Origin: Lentzea cavernae
GTDB lineage: Bacteria; Actinomycetota; Actinomycetes; Mycobacteriales; Pseudonocardiaceae
Assembly (NCBI RefSeq): GCF_014653695.1
Contig: NZ_BNAR01000016.1
Span: forward strand, 1 to 64,000
DNA: 64,000 bases
Reading direction: 5' to 3'
The notes under the pieces were generated by a model. It did no database searches. It saw only the letters and a list, made by a program, of their open reading frames with translations, and had not been told where the DNA came from. Positions 1-8,093 of this stretch are shown here, piece after piece. Every line of letters starts with the position of its first letter. Position 1 is the stretch's first letter. A program made the translations under genes and the position numbers.

Positions 1-60
1 GGCTTCACTCATGATCAACCAGGGTCTCACCCAGCCGCTCAGAGGTTAAAACTCAAGCTA
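1..60. other. Left edge, no gene seen
   Basis: The first 60 bases show no ORF with coding character and no tRNA-like fold. They precede the palindromic repeat at 61-140. What lies to the left is outside the window. Confidence 0.4.
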
Positions 61-140
61 GGGCCTGTCCGGCAAGTTCGTCAGGTGAGAGACGCGGGCC
101 CTCGCCTGTCGCTGTCGCCCGACGAGACTCGCAGGACAGG
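61..140. repeat. Short copy of a palindromic intergenic repeat
   Basis: The ends CCTGTCC (64-70) and GGACAGG (134-140) are inverted. Read on the minus strand from 140, the first ~44 bases (CCTGTCCTGCGAGTCTCGTC and onward) match the left arm of the long palindrome at 12431-12597, with about six differences. The element ends two bases before the stop codon of the exonuclease gene. The shared sequence is seen directly. That it belongs to a dispersed family, and that it might act as a 3'-end or terminator structure, is inferred. Confidence 0.6.
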
Positions 141-142
141 CG

Positions 143-1087
143 CTAGGCGCGCCGCTCCATCGCGTTCACCAGGCGCGGTACCGAACTGCCGAGGCCCCAG
201 CGCTGCGTGAGCTCGCGCAGCCGCTCGGGGTCGGCGGGCTCGCGCGGCACGTCGTCGGAGCGGTCCAGCACGACGGGGGCGTCGAGCGCGGTGCGGACGA
301 CCAGGGGCGCCACCGCCAGGTAGTCCTCGGCCGCGATGAGGGCGTTGCGGGCCTTGGTGCTGAGCTTGCGGTCCATCGGGTCGGTCACGGCCTTGAGCAC
401 GGCGTCGAGCGAGCCGAACTCGGTGATGAGCTTCGCCGCGGTCTTCTCGCCGATGCCCGCGACGCCCGGCAGGCCGTCGGAGGGGTCGCCGCGCATGACG
501 GACATGTCGGCGTACGCCGAACCCGCGTTCTCGACGGGCAGGGAGTACTTGGCCGCCAGCTCCTCGGGGCCGAGGACCTCCGCCTTGTTCCAGCCGCGGC
601 CGACGTAGACGACGTGCACGGGCGTGGGCTCGTGGCGCACGACCTGGAACATGTCGCGGTCGCCGGTGACCACCTCGACGGGGGACTTCTTCTCGCGGTG
701 GGCGAGCGCGCCGATCACGTCGTCGGCCTCGTAGCCCGCCGCCTCGCCGGTGCAGATGCCGGCGGCGTCGAGCACGTCGAGGATGATCGGGATCTGCGGC
801 GTCAGCGTGTCCGGGACCTCCTCGGACCCGTCGGTCGCGCTCTCCGCGACCCGGTGCGCCTTGTAGGACGGCAGCGCCTTCACGCGGAACTCGGGGCGCC
901 AGTCGGCGTCGAGGCAGGCGACCAGGCGGGCCGCGCCGCGTTCGGTGATGACGCGGGCGATCGTGTCGACGAACCCGCGCACCGCGTTGACCGGCGTGCC
1001 GTCGGGCGCGGTCATCGAGTCCGGCAGCGCGTAGTACGACCGGAAGTAGAGGCTCGCGGAGTCGAGCAGCACCAGGGGAGAGCTCAC
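143..1087 (-). CDS. 5'-3' exonuclease (Pol I N-terminal/FEN family)
   Basis: A stand-alone 314-aa protein of the 5'-3' exonuclease family that resembles the N-terminal nuclease domain of DNA polymerase I. Such enzymes trim 5' flaps and RNA primers with two metal ions. Visible acidic metal motifs in order: LLDSASLYFRSYYALP at the N-terminus, CLDADWRPEFR, YEADDVIGAL, TGDRDMFQVV, and RGDPSDGLPGVAGIGEKTA, the last holding the helix-hairpin-helix. There is no polymerase domain. I chose the GTG at 1087 because it precedes the conserved strand directly; an ATG at 1117 would overlap the divergent peptidase start. The gene is divergent from the M24 peptidase, with 28 bp between starts. Confidence 0.9.
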   Translation of the reverse strand: MSSPLVLLDSASLYFRSYYALPDSMTAPDGTPVNAVRGFVDTIARVITERGAARLVACLDADWRPEFRVKALPSYKAHRVAESATDGSEEVPDTLTPQIPIILDVLDAAGICTGEAAGYEADDVIGALAHREKKSPVEVVTGDRDMFQVVRHEPTPVHVVYVGRGWNKAEVLGPEELAAKYSLPVENAGSAYADMSVMRGDPSDGLPGVAGIGEKTAAKLITEFGSLDAVLKAVTDPMDRKLSTKARNALIAAEDYLAVAPLVVRTALDAPVVLDRSDDVPREPADPERLRELTQRWGLGSSVPRLVNAMERRA

Positions 1088-1102
1088 GAGTGGACAAGCT
1101 AC

Positions 1103-1108
1103 TAGGCT
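1103..1108 (+). promoter_or_regulatory. Leaderless promoter -10 (TAGGCT) for the M24 peptidase
   Basis: TAGGCT lies exactly 7 nt before the ATG at 1116, with no Shine-Dalgarno sequence. This fits the actinobacterial TANNNT -10 of leaderless transcripts. The same arrangement occurs at least seven more times in the window. Confidence 0.6.
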
Positions 1109-1115
1109 TTCGACC

Positions 1116-2237
1116 ATGGCAACGATCACCGGGCCCATCGACGTGTCCGCGCTGCGTGCGCGGCTCGACCGCGCTTCCGCCGCCGCCGAGCGGGCGGGCG
1201 TCGACGCCCTCCTCATCTCGCCCGGTTCGGACCTGCGGTACCTGATCGGTGCCGGTGGCGACTCGTTCGAGCGCCTCACCTGCCTCGCGCTGCCCGTGGG
1301 CGGCACGCCGACGCTGGTCGTGCCGAAGCTGGAGCAGCCGGGGTACGCGGGGATCCCGACCGACGAGCTGGGCGTCGAGGTCGTCACGTGGGTCGACGGC
1401 GAGGACCCGTACGCGCTGGTCAAGGCCGCGCTGAAGGGCGACCGCACCGCCGTCGCGGACATGATGCCCGCCCTGCACACCATCAAGCTCGGCCAGGCGA
1501 TCGGCGGCGCGCAGTCGCTGGCCGGGCCGATCATCCGCGAGCTGCGCATGCGCAAGGACGCCGCCGAGATCGACGCCCTGCGCAAGGCAGGTGCCGCGAT
1601 CGACCGCGTGCACGCCCGCATGGGCGAGTTCCTGCGCGTGGGCCGCACCGAGCGCGAGGTGGCGAAGGACATCGCCGAGGCGATCGTCGAGGAAGGCCAC
1701 ACCGTCGCCGACTTCGTGATCGTCGGCTCCGGCCCGAACGGCGCGTCCCCGCACCACCGCGACTCCGACCGCGTGGTGCAGGCGGGGGAGGTCGTCGTCA
1801 TCGACATCGGCGGCCCGGTCGCCGAGGGCTACAACTCCGACTCGACCCGCACCTACGTGATGGGCGAGCCCACTTACGACGACGTCCGGGACACCTACGC
1901 GGTCCTGCAGGCGGCGCAGCAGGCGGCCGTCGAGGCCGTCAAGCCCGGGGTGACGTGCGAGGAGATCGACGCCGTCGCGCGCGAGGTGATCACCGACGCG
2001 GGCTTCGGCGAGTACTTCGTCCACCGCACCGGTCACGGCATCGGCCTGGACGTGCACGAGGAGCCCTACATCGTCAGCGGCAACTCCCTGCCGCTCGAGG
2101 CCGGCATGGCCTTCAGCGTGGAGCCCGGCATCTACCTGCCCGGCCGCTGGGGCGCGCGCATCGAGGACATCGTGGTGGCCACCCCGGACGGCGTCGAGTC
2201 CTTCAACAACCGACCTCACGACCTGGTGGTGCTTTGA
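1116..2237 (+). CDS. M24 family metallopeptidase (Xaa-Pro dipeptidase/aminopeptidase-like)
   Basis: A 373-aa cytosolic pita-bread metallopeptidase that probably cleaves Xaa-Pro dipeptides or the N-terminal residue before proline. The five metal ligands can be placed: Asp in VVIDIGGP, Asp in NSDSTRTY, His in HRTGHGIGLDVHEEP, Glu in SVEPGIY and Glu in ARIEDIVV. The N-terminal third is the creatinase-like non-catalytic domain. Length is normal. The start has no Shine-Dalgarno and sits 7 nt after a TAGGCT box. Its stop overlaps the TTG start of the following Lrp gene, so the two are likely translationally coupled. Substrate specificity within M24 cannot be read from sequence. Confidence 0.92.
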   Translation: MATITGPIDVSALRARLDRASAAAERAGVDALLISPGSDLRYLIGAGGDSFERLTCLALPVGGTPTLVVPKLEQPGYAGIPTDELGVEVVTWVDGEDPYALVKAALKGDRTAVADMMPALHTIKLGQAIGGAQSLAGPIIRELRMRKDAAEIDALRKAGAAIDRVHARMGEFLRVGRTEREVAKDIAEAIVEEGHTVADFVIVGSGPNGASPHHRDSDRVVQAGEVVVIDIGGPVAEGYNSDSTRTYVMGEPTYDDVRDTYAVLQAAQQAAVEAVKPGVTCEEIDAVAREVITDAGFGEYFVHRTGHGIGLDVHEEPYIVSGNSLPLEAGMAFSVEPGIYLPGRWGARIEDIVVATPDGVESFNNRPHDLVVL

Positions 2238-2680
2238 CCCTCGAGCAGATCGACAGAGCGATACTGAAGGAACTCGCCTCGGACGGCCGGTGCAGCTTCA
2301 CCGACCTCGCCGAGCGCGTGGGCCTGTCCGTCTCGGCCGTGCACCAACGGGTGAAGCGCCTCGAGCAGCGCGGCATCGTGAAGGGGTACGCGGCCCGCCT
2401 GGACGGCGCGGAGATCGGCCTGCCGATGTCCGCGTTCATCTCGCTGTTCCCGATCAACCCGTCCGAACCGGACGACTACCCGAAGCGCCTCGAACACCTC
2501 CCGGAGATCGAGGCCTGCTACTCGGTGGCGGGCGACGCCTCCTACGTCCTGCGCGTCCGCGTCTCCTCGCCGGTCGCGCTGGAGGAGCTCCTGCAGAAGA
2601 TCCGGGAGTCGGCCAACGTGTCGACGCGGACGACGGTCGTGCTGTCCACGCCGTACGAGGACCGGCCGCCCGCGGTCTGA
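2234..2680 (+). CDS. Lrp/AsnC family transcriptional regulator
   Basis: A 148-aa regulator of the feast/famine family. An N-terminal AsnC-type helix-turn-helix (from LEQIDRAILKELASDGR through VHQRVKRLEQRGIV, residues ~3-55) precedes a RAM effector domain with the alternating strands VAGDASYVLRVRV and TTVVLSTPYE. Family members bind amino acids and act as dimers or octamers. The TTG start at 2234 overlaps the TGA of the M24 peptidase by 4 bp (TTGA) and places the HTH at the usual distance. Pairing with a Pro-peptidase suggests control of amino-acid or peptide use, which is inference. Confidence 0.9.
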   Translation: MTLEQIDRAILKELASDGRCSFTDLAERVGLSVSAVHQRVKRLEQRGIVKGYAARLDGAEIGLPMSAFISLFPINPSEPDDYPKRLEHLPEIEACYSVAGDASYVLRVRVSSPVALEELLQKIRESANVSTRTTVVLSTPYEDRPPAV

Positions 2681-2729
2681 CGGAACGAGGTGTGCTGCGG
2701 TGGGGACGACCCGCCGCAGCAACGATCTG

Positions 2730-3326
2730 TCAGCGGACCTGCCCGTCCGCCAGCACCAGCACCCGGTCGGCCACCTCGTGCACGGCGTCGTGGTGCGTGG
2801 CGATCAGCACGGCGGCCCCTTCGTCGGCGACCCGCCGCAGCACACCGACGGCGGCCACCGCGCTGACGGCGTCCAGGTGCGCGGTGGGCTCGTCGGCCAG
2901 CAACGCGGCGGGCCCGGCCACCACGGCCCGCGCCAGAGCCGCCCGCTGCTGCTGCCCGAACGACACCTCGCCCGGATACCGGCGCCCGAGCCCGGCGATC
3001 CCCAGTTCCGCCAGCAACTCCGGCACCCCGGCCACCTCGCGCCCGGCCAGCCGCAACGGCAGGGCGACGTTCTCCTCCAGCGTCAACTCGGACGCCAGCC
3101 CGAGCGACTGGGGCAGAACGGCGCAGGCGGACCAGGAGGCCCGCCCCGGCGACACGGACCCGCTGTCCGGGAAGTCGAACCCGCACAACAACGACAGCAA
3201 CGCGGTCTTCCCGGACCCGGACGGCCCGCTCAGGGTCACCAGCTCTCCGGCGCCCACCGCGAGGTCCACCCCGCGCAGCACGGACACCCCGCCGAACGCC
3301 CGGTGCACCCCGGCGGCCCGGATCAC
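2730..3326 (-). CDS. ABC transporter ATP-binding protein with a divergent signature (MacB/LolD-like)
   Basis: A 198-aa ATPase, last gene of a three-gene exporter unit. Walker A is GPSGSGKTALL (~residues 35-45), the Q-loop lies in VLPQSLGL, and Walker B is AALLADEPTAHLD followed by the H-switch ATHHD. The signature is VSFGQQQR instead of LSGGQQQR. The stretch between Walker A and Q-loop is short, so the protein is ~20-30 aa smaller than typical MacB/LolD ATPases. The GTG start overlaps the stop of the upstream ATPase by GTGA. It probably pairs with that ATPase to give one standard and one altered ATP site. Transport substrate unknown. Confidence 0.88.
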   Translation of the reverse strand: MIRAAGVHRAFGGVSVLRGVDLAVGAGELVTLSGPSGSGKTALLSLLCGFDFPDSGSVSPGRASWSACAVLPQSLGLASELTLEENVALPLRLAGREVAGVPELLAELGIAGLGRRYPGEVSFGQQQRAALARAVVAGPAALLADEPTAHLDAVSAVAAVGVLRRVADEGAAVLIATHHDAVHEVADRVLVLADGQVR

Positions 3327-3922
3327 GACGCGGCCAGCGGGATGCACAGGTCCGCCAGCGACACGAGCCGCGGATCGTGCGACGCCACCACGGCCGGCAC
3401 CGGCAGCGACTCCAGTGTCTCCAGCACGAGGTCGGCGGAACGCGCGTCGAGCTGCGAGGTCGGTTCGTCGGCCACCACGACGGAAGCACCGCGCGCCAGC
3501 GCGCACGCGAACGCCAGACGCTGCTGCTGCCCGCCCGACAGGGCGCCGATCCGCCAGGCGGCGGACCCACCCAGTCCGAGCCGGTCGAGCAGCGCGAGGT
3601 CGGAGGCGCCGGCCGCGCGGAGGTTCTCGCCGACGGTCAGGTGCGCGATCAGGTTGTCGCCCGGGTTCTGGAAGACGACGGCGATCTCCCTGCGCCGCAG
3701 CGTGCGCAGCTCCGACCACGACAGCGAGGAGGTCGGCACGTCGCGGACGAACACCTCGCCCAGGGACGGGCGTTCGACCAGCGAGAGCACGCGCAGCAGC
3801 GTCGACTTGCCGGAACCGGACGGGCCTGACAGGACGGTGAGGCCGGGTGCGATCGACAGCGACACGTCCTTGACGGCGCGCACGGAACCGTAGGACACCC
3901 CTACGCCACAAGCGCGGATCAC
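3323..3922 (-). CDS. ABC transporter ATP-binding protein (MacB/LolD-like)
   Basis: A 199-aa ATPase with all motifs intact: Walker A GPSGSGKSTLL, Q-loop VVFQNPGDN, signature LSGGQQQRLAFA, Walker B VVVADEPTSQLD and the H-loop ASHDPR. The GTG start overlaps the permease stop (GTGA at 3919-3922), and its own stop overlaps the next ATPase gene the same way, so all three are surely co-translated. One FtsX permease gene with two different ATPase genes suggests an asymmetric ATPase pair on a single large permease. MacB-type systems move peptides, lipids or antibiotics by mechanotransmission. The substrate here is not evident. Confidence 0.9.
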   Translation of the reverse strand: MIRACGVGVSYGSVRAVKDVSLSIAPGLTVLSGPSGSGKSTLLRVLSLVERPSLGEVFVRDVPTSSLSWSELRTLRRREIAVVFQNPGDNLIAHLTVGENLRAAGASDLALLDRLGLGGSAAWRIGALSGGQQQRLAFACALARGASVVVADEPTSQLDARSADLVLETLESLPVPAVVASHDPRLVSLADLCIPLAAS

Positions 3923-6363
3923 CTGAGCAGTTCTCCCATCCGCGCGGTCCTGATACCGCGCAACGCGAGCCAGGCCGCCACAACTACCACGAGAGCGCCG
4001 CAGATGAGCATCGAACCGAGCAACGGCACCAGGTTCGGCAGCATCGGCGCCGGGTTGAGCCAGGGCGCGGGGTCCAGCCGCGGGACGGCCGCCCCCGCGC
4101 TCATGAACGACGCCACCAGGCCGATTCCCATCGCCAGCGAGGCCAGGGCGCCCACTTCCATCAGGTGGCTCGACCACAGCACGGACGGGCGCATGCCCAT
4201 GCGGGTCGACAGCGCGCCGGAGACGGCGTTCTGGCGGCGGCGGACCTCGACGGCCAGCAGCAGCGCCACCGCGGCGACCACGGCCAGGACGACGCCGATG
4301 GCCGCGACGAAGCCGAAGGTCCACTCGACGGTCAGGAACGGCAGGCCGTCGAGGACGCGGGCGCGGTCGGCGACGTTCGTGTAGTGGATGCCCTCCGCCT
4401 GCAGCGTGGAGGTCAGGGCGGCCAACGGGAGTGACGACCACAGGTGCCACGAGCCGACCTGTTCCACGGCCGGCACGGACTCGCGGCTCACCACGTATCC
4501 GCGGGTGCCGAGCTTGGGGAACGACGGCAGCGACGCCACGGGCCTCAGCAGCGGCAGGCCGGGGACCTGGATCTCCTGGTTCGACGAACGGCCGATGCGC
4601 ACGGCGGGCGCGATCTCTCCGGTCCGTCGCAGACCGGAGAGCAGCGCACGCACCGAAGGAGCGTCGTCCAGGACGGCCGCGTCGGTGAACGTCGCGGGGT
4701 CCACGACCAGCGCGCCCGTGCTCATGCCGACGAGAGTCGTGCTGCCCTGCAACGAGGAGGGCAGCGCGATCCGGCCGAGCGCGACGTCCTGCGACACCTG
4801 CACGGTGCTGTTGGCGCCGACGAACACGCCCGACTTCGAGTCCAGCGCCGACTGCTGCGCGCCCGCCACCGCGCTGCCGACGGCGATCGTGCCGACGGCC
4901 AGGACGCCCACGAGCAGCACGCCCGTCACGGGACCGGCGGCCGCGGCCAGGCGCCGCAAGGCCAGCTGCGCGGCCGGGACCTGCCACCACTGCACGCGGT
5001 GCGACCACCCGAGCGACCAGCGAAGCAGACGGGTCGCGAGCAACGCCGCCGTCAGCACCACCAGCAGCGGGAACGCCAGCGCGGCCACGTCGACGCGCGG
5101 CAGCGTTCCGGCCTTCAGCGCGGTGCCCAATCCGTTGTGGGACAGGCGGAACCACGCCAGCACGGCCAGCCCGGCGACGATCAGTTCCCACGGCACCCAC
5201 GCGAGCCGTCGCGCCCGTGCCCGCTTCTGGAACGTCCGGTGCGCCCGCCAGGACGCCACCAGCACGGTCACCGCCAGGCTCAGCACCACCACGGCCAGCA
5301 CGAAACCCAGCGCCACCCACAACGTTCCGGAGGCCAGCACGACCCCCGGCGCGTACAACGGCAGCAGCAGCCGCGCGGCCACCAGACCGAGCAGGCCGCC
5401 CAGCACCAGCGGCAACCCCAGCTCCAGCACACCGCGGAAGCCCAGCGCCAGCGGACTGGCCCCGCGCACCCACAGCAGCCGCAGCTCCGAGTGCCGCCGT
5501 TGCGCCCACTGCACGGTCACGGTGCCCACGCCCGCGAGCCCGACCAGCACGCTGATGATCACCAACGGCAGCAGGGCGGACGAGACGTTGCGCTCCGAGG
5601 TCCGCGCCGCCGCGACGGTACCGGACAGCAGGTCCGTCCGCGTCAGCGGCAGCCCGAGCGACGCCAGCCGCGCGTTGCCCCCGTCCCGCAGCGCCTCGGC
5701 CTCGGCGAGCGTCGCCGGCGGCTCGGTCGGGAACCGCAGCGACACCGTGGCGCCGGAGGAGAACTCCGGCGGGAGCGCGGAGAGGTCCGACGGCGAGGCC
5801 ACCCAGATCACCGACGTGCTGGCGCCGTCCCCGCCCAGCGGGTTCGGCACCACGGTCTTCGCCTCGGAACACCACCACCCGGACACGGGCTGCGCGAGGT
5901 CGGCGTAGATCGCGGTCACCACCAGCGGCGACCCGGTCAGCCGGTCGCCGACCCGCACCTTCGCGGCCGTCGCGATCGTCTGCGGCACCCACAGGCCCGT
6001 GCCGCCGCCTTGAAGCACGCTCAGGTGCGCCGGCGCGTCCGGCCGGTGGCCGAACCGCCCGTAGGTGGCGATGCCGTTGAAATCAGGCCGGCCGATCCGC
6101 GTGTAGACCCCGCCGACGTCGCTGCGCGCCGCCATCGAGACGGCCGCGGGCAGAGCGAGCCCGTCGCCGTCCAGCGACGGGTGCACGGAATGGGGGCACA
6201 TGCGGCTCTGCTGGTAGGCGAGCGCGGCGCTGCCCGCGGCGGAGGAGTGCAGCGCGGCCGCGGCCACGACGAAGCCCAGCAGCAACGTCGTCGCGATGCT
6301 CACCAGCAACGTGAGCGGACTCGACAGCGCCGCACCGGGCGCGGCTCTCCACGGCAACTGCAC
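3919..6363 (-). CDS. FtsX-family ABC transporter permease
   Basis: An 814-aa membrane protein with an N-terminal membrane segment (LTLLVSIATTLLLGFVVAAA), a large extracytoplasmic region, an FtsX-type block of several membrane segments (~residues 260-500), a second periplasmic-like loop and three more segments near the C-terminus (including FGFVAAIGVVLAVVAAVALLL). This two-lobe layout is that of large actinobacterial FtsX permeases of the MacB/LolC type. It is first in a unit with two ATPases that overlap it. The GTG start has no clear Shine-Dalgarno, and the upstream gap to the VOC gene is only 39 bp. Confidence 0.88.
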   Translation of the reverse strand: MQLPWRAAPGAALSSPLTLLVSIATTLLLGFVVAAAALHSSAAGSAALAYQQSRMCPHSVHPSLDGDGLALPAAVSMAARSDVGGVYTRIGRPDFNGIATYGRFGHRPDAPAHLSVLQGGGTGLWVPQTIATAAKVRVGDRLTGSPLVVTAIYADLAQPVSGWWCSEAKTVVPNPLGGDGASTSVIWVASPSDLSALPPEFSSGATVSLRFPTEPPATLAEAEALRDGGNARLASLGLPLTRTDLLSGTVAAARTSERNVSSALLPLVIISVLVGLAGVGTVTVQWAQRRHSELRLLWVRGASPLALGFRGVLELGLPLVLGGLLGLVAARLLLPLYAPGVVLASGTLWVALGFVLAVVVLSLAVTVLVASWRAHRTFQKRARARRLAWVPWELIVAGLAVLAWFRLSHNGLGTALKAGTLPRVDVAALAFPLLVVLTAALLATRLLRWSLGWSHRVQWWQVPAAQLALRRLAAAAGPVTGVLLVGVLAVGTIAVGSAVAGAQQSALDSKSGVFVGANSTVQVSQDVALGRIALPSSLQGSTTLVGMSTGALVVDPATFTDAAVLDDAPSVRALLSGLRRTGEIAPAVRIGRSSNQEIQVPGLPLLRPVASLPSFPKLGTRGYVVSRESVPAVEQVGSWHLWSSLPLAALTSTLQAEGIHYTNVADRARVLDGLPFLTVEWTFGFVAAIGVVLAVVAAVALLLAVEVRRRQNAVSGALSTRMGMRPSVLWSSHLMEVGALASLAMGIGLVASFMSAGAAVPRLDPAPWLNPAPMLPNLVPLLGSMLICGALVVVVAAWLALRGIRTARMGELLR

Positions 6364-6402
6364 CTGCGCACGCTAACCGGCCGTCCCCGGTTTGGGGAGC
6401 TT

Positions 6403-7041
6403 TCAGGAGGTAACGGAACGCATGACGCCGAACCGCGCTCCGAACGGATCCACGAGGACCGCGATCCGCCCGACCCCGTCCAGGTCGTGGGGTGCGAGGA
6501 GCACCGGCGCCGAGGCCGCGGCCTGGTCCACGTCGGTCACCTCGAAGTACGGCAGCCAGAACGCCTGCGCGTCCGCGACGATCGAGCCGAACAGCCTGCC
6601 CTGCCCCGTACCCGCCGGTCGCAGGAACTGGCCCGGCGCCCCCTCGACGATCTCGATCTCCCAGGAGAACAGCGAGCGGTAGAACGCCGCCGAGGCGCTG
6701 GGCGCGGGGGAGTGGAGCTCGAGCCACGTCAGCGATCCCGGCGCCGACACCACCTCGAGCCCGGCGGGCCCCTGCCACACCCCGAACTCCCCGCCCTGCG
6801 GGTCGGTCAGCCGGACCTCGGGCCCGGTGCCGGCGAAGTGGACGGTCCACGAGCCGGACTGCGAGGCCACCTGACCGGCGACCGTCCGGCCGCCGCAGGT
6901 GAACACGCCGGTGCCGGGCGTGTCGAGCGGCCGGTACTCCCAGCCGAGCACGCCGCTGTAGAACTCCGCAGCCTTGGCCTCGTCCGAGGTGCCCAGGTCG
7001 ATCCAGGCCGGCGCTCCCGGCACGTACTCAGTGTTGATCAT
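6403..7041 (-). CDS. VOC family protein (two glyoxalase-like repeats)
   Basis: A 212-aa protein with two vicinal-oxygen-chelate modules. The first starts at PAWIDLGTSDEAKAAEFYSG and the second at LTWLELHSPAPSASAAFYRS; each ends in a DPFG/DPQG-type strand (LTDPQGGEFGVW and LVDPFGARFGVM). The family includes glyoxalases, extradiol dioxygenases and antibiotic-binding proteins, and many two-repeat actinobacterial members are uncharacterised. A strong GGGAGGTGGG Shine-Dalgarno precedes the ATG at 7041. The gene stands 59 bp before the hydroxyproline operon end and is probably not part of it. No specific substrate can be assigned. Confidence 0.85.
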   Translation of the reverse strand: MINTEYVPGAPAWIDLGTSDEAKAAEFYSGVLGWEYRPLDTPGTGVFTCGGRTVAGQVASQSGSWTVHFAGTGPEVRLTDPQGGEFGVWQGPAGLEVVSAPGSLTWLELHSPAPSASAAFYRSLFSWEIEIVEGAPGQFLRPAGTGQGRLFGSIVADAQAFWLPYFEVTDVDQAAASAPVLLAPHDLDGVGRIAVLVDPFGARFGVMRSVTS

Positions 7042-7100
7042 CAGCCCACCTCCCAGCGCATACCTACCCAGTTCGCCGGCCCGTCAGTCCCCGGCCGCCG

Positions 7101-8093
7101 CTAGAGCACGAATCCCTCCGGGAACGGGTCGGTCTCGTCCAGGAGGTACTGGCCCATGCCGGTGATCCACGCGCGACCGGCCACAGTGGGCACCACGGCC
7201 GTGCGGTCGCCGAGGGGGACCTCCTCCAGCAGGCGGCCGATGAACCTGGTGCCGATGAACGACTCGTTGACGTAGTCCTCGCCGATGCCGAGCTCACCGC
7301 GGGCGTGCAGCTGGGCCATCCGGGCGCAGGTGCCCGTGCCGCACGGTGACCGGTCGAACCAGCCGGGGTGGATCGCCATCGCGTTGCGCGAATGAGCGCC
7401 GTCCTGGCCGGGGGCGGTGAACTGGACGTGCTTGCACCCGCTGATCGCCGCGTCCACCGGGTGCACCGGGCGGTTGACCGCGTTGATGCCGTCCATGATG
7501 GACAGTCCGGCCGCCAGGATCCTGTCCTTCTCGGCCCTGTCGAACGGGATTCCCAGATCGGCGAGCGGCACGATGGCGTAGAAGTTCCCGCCGTACGCCA
7601 TGTCGTAGCGGACCTCACCGAGTCCGGGCACGGTGACGACGGCGTCGAGTTCGTGCGCGTACGCCGGGACGTTGCGGATCGTCACGAGCTTCGTGCGGGT
7701 GTCATAGTCGGCCAGCACCAGCCCGGCGGGGGTGTCGAGCCGCACCGTCGTGACGGGCTCCACCACCTCGACCATGCCGGTCTCGACCAGCACCGTCGCG
7801 ACGCCGATCGTGCCGTGCCCGCACATCGGCAGCAGGCCGGAGACCTCGATGAAGAGCACGCCCCAGTCCGCGTCCTGCCGGGTCGGCGGCTGGAGGATCG
7901 CGCCGCTCATCGCCGCGTGGCCGCGCGGTTCGTTCACCAGGAGCCTGCGGATGTGGTCGTGGTTCTTGATGAAGTTCAGCCGCTTCTCGGCCATGGTCTC
8001 GCCGGGGATCACGCCGACGCCGCCCGTGATCACCCGCGTCGGCATGCCCTCGGTGTGCGAGTCGACGGCGCTGAAGTACTTGGCGAACCTCAT
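7101..8093 (-). CDS. 4-hydroxyproline 2-epimerase (proline racemase family)
   Basis: A 330-aa cofactor-independent epimerase that interconverts trans-4-hydroxy-L-proline and cis-4-hydroxy-D-proline, the first step of hydroxyproline catabolism. The two catalytic cysteines are visible as C91 in MCGHGTIG and C251 in SPCGTGTC; having both separates epimerases from dehydratases, which carry Thr at the second position. Length is typical. The ATG at 8093 overlaps the stop of the deaminase gene (ATGA). It is the last gene of a five-enzyme-gene operon whose other members encode the dehydrogenase subunits and the deaminase, which makes the hydroxyproline assignment strong. Confidence 0.92.
   Translation of the reverse strand: MRFAKYFSAVDSHTEGMPTRVITGGVGVIPGETMAEKRLNFIKNHDHIRRLLVNEPRGHAAMSGAILQPPTRQDADWGVLFIEVSGLLPMCGHGTIGVATVLVETGMVEVVEPVTTVRLDTPAGLVLADYDTRTKLVTIRNVPAYAHELDAVVTVPGLGEVRYDMAYGGNFYAIVPLADLGIPFDRAEKDRILAAGLSIMDGINAVNRPVHPVDAAISGCKHVQFTAPGQDGAHSRNAMAIHPGWFDRSPCGTGTCARMAQLHARGELGIGEDYVNESFIGTRFIGRLLEEVPLGDRTAVVPTVAGRAWITGMGQYLLDETDPFPEGFVL

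Noticed and set aside
81-2219. 712-aa ORF on the minus strand over the exonuclease and peptidase genes
   Set aside because: Arg/Gly/His-rich shadow of the M24 peptidase codons; no domain, no start context. Such long antisense frames are expected at this GC content.
4444-7104. 886-aa plus-strand ORF opposite the FtsX permease and VOC genes
   Set aside because: Gln/Arg/His-rich shadow that spans two real genes and their spacer.
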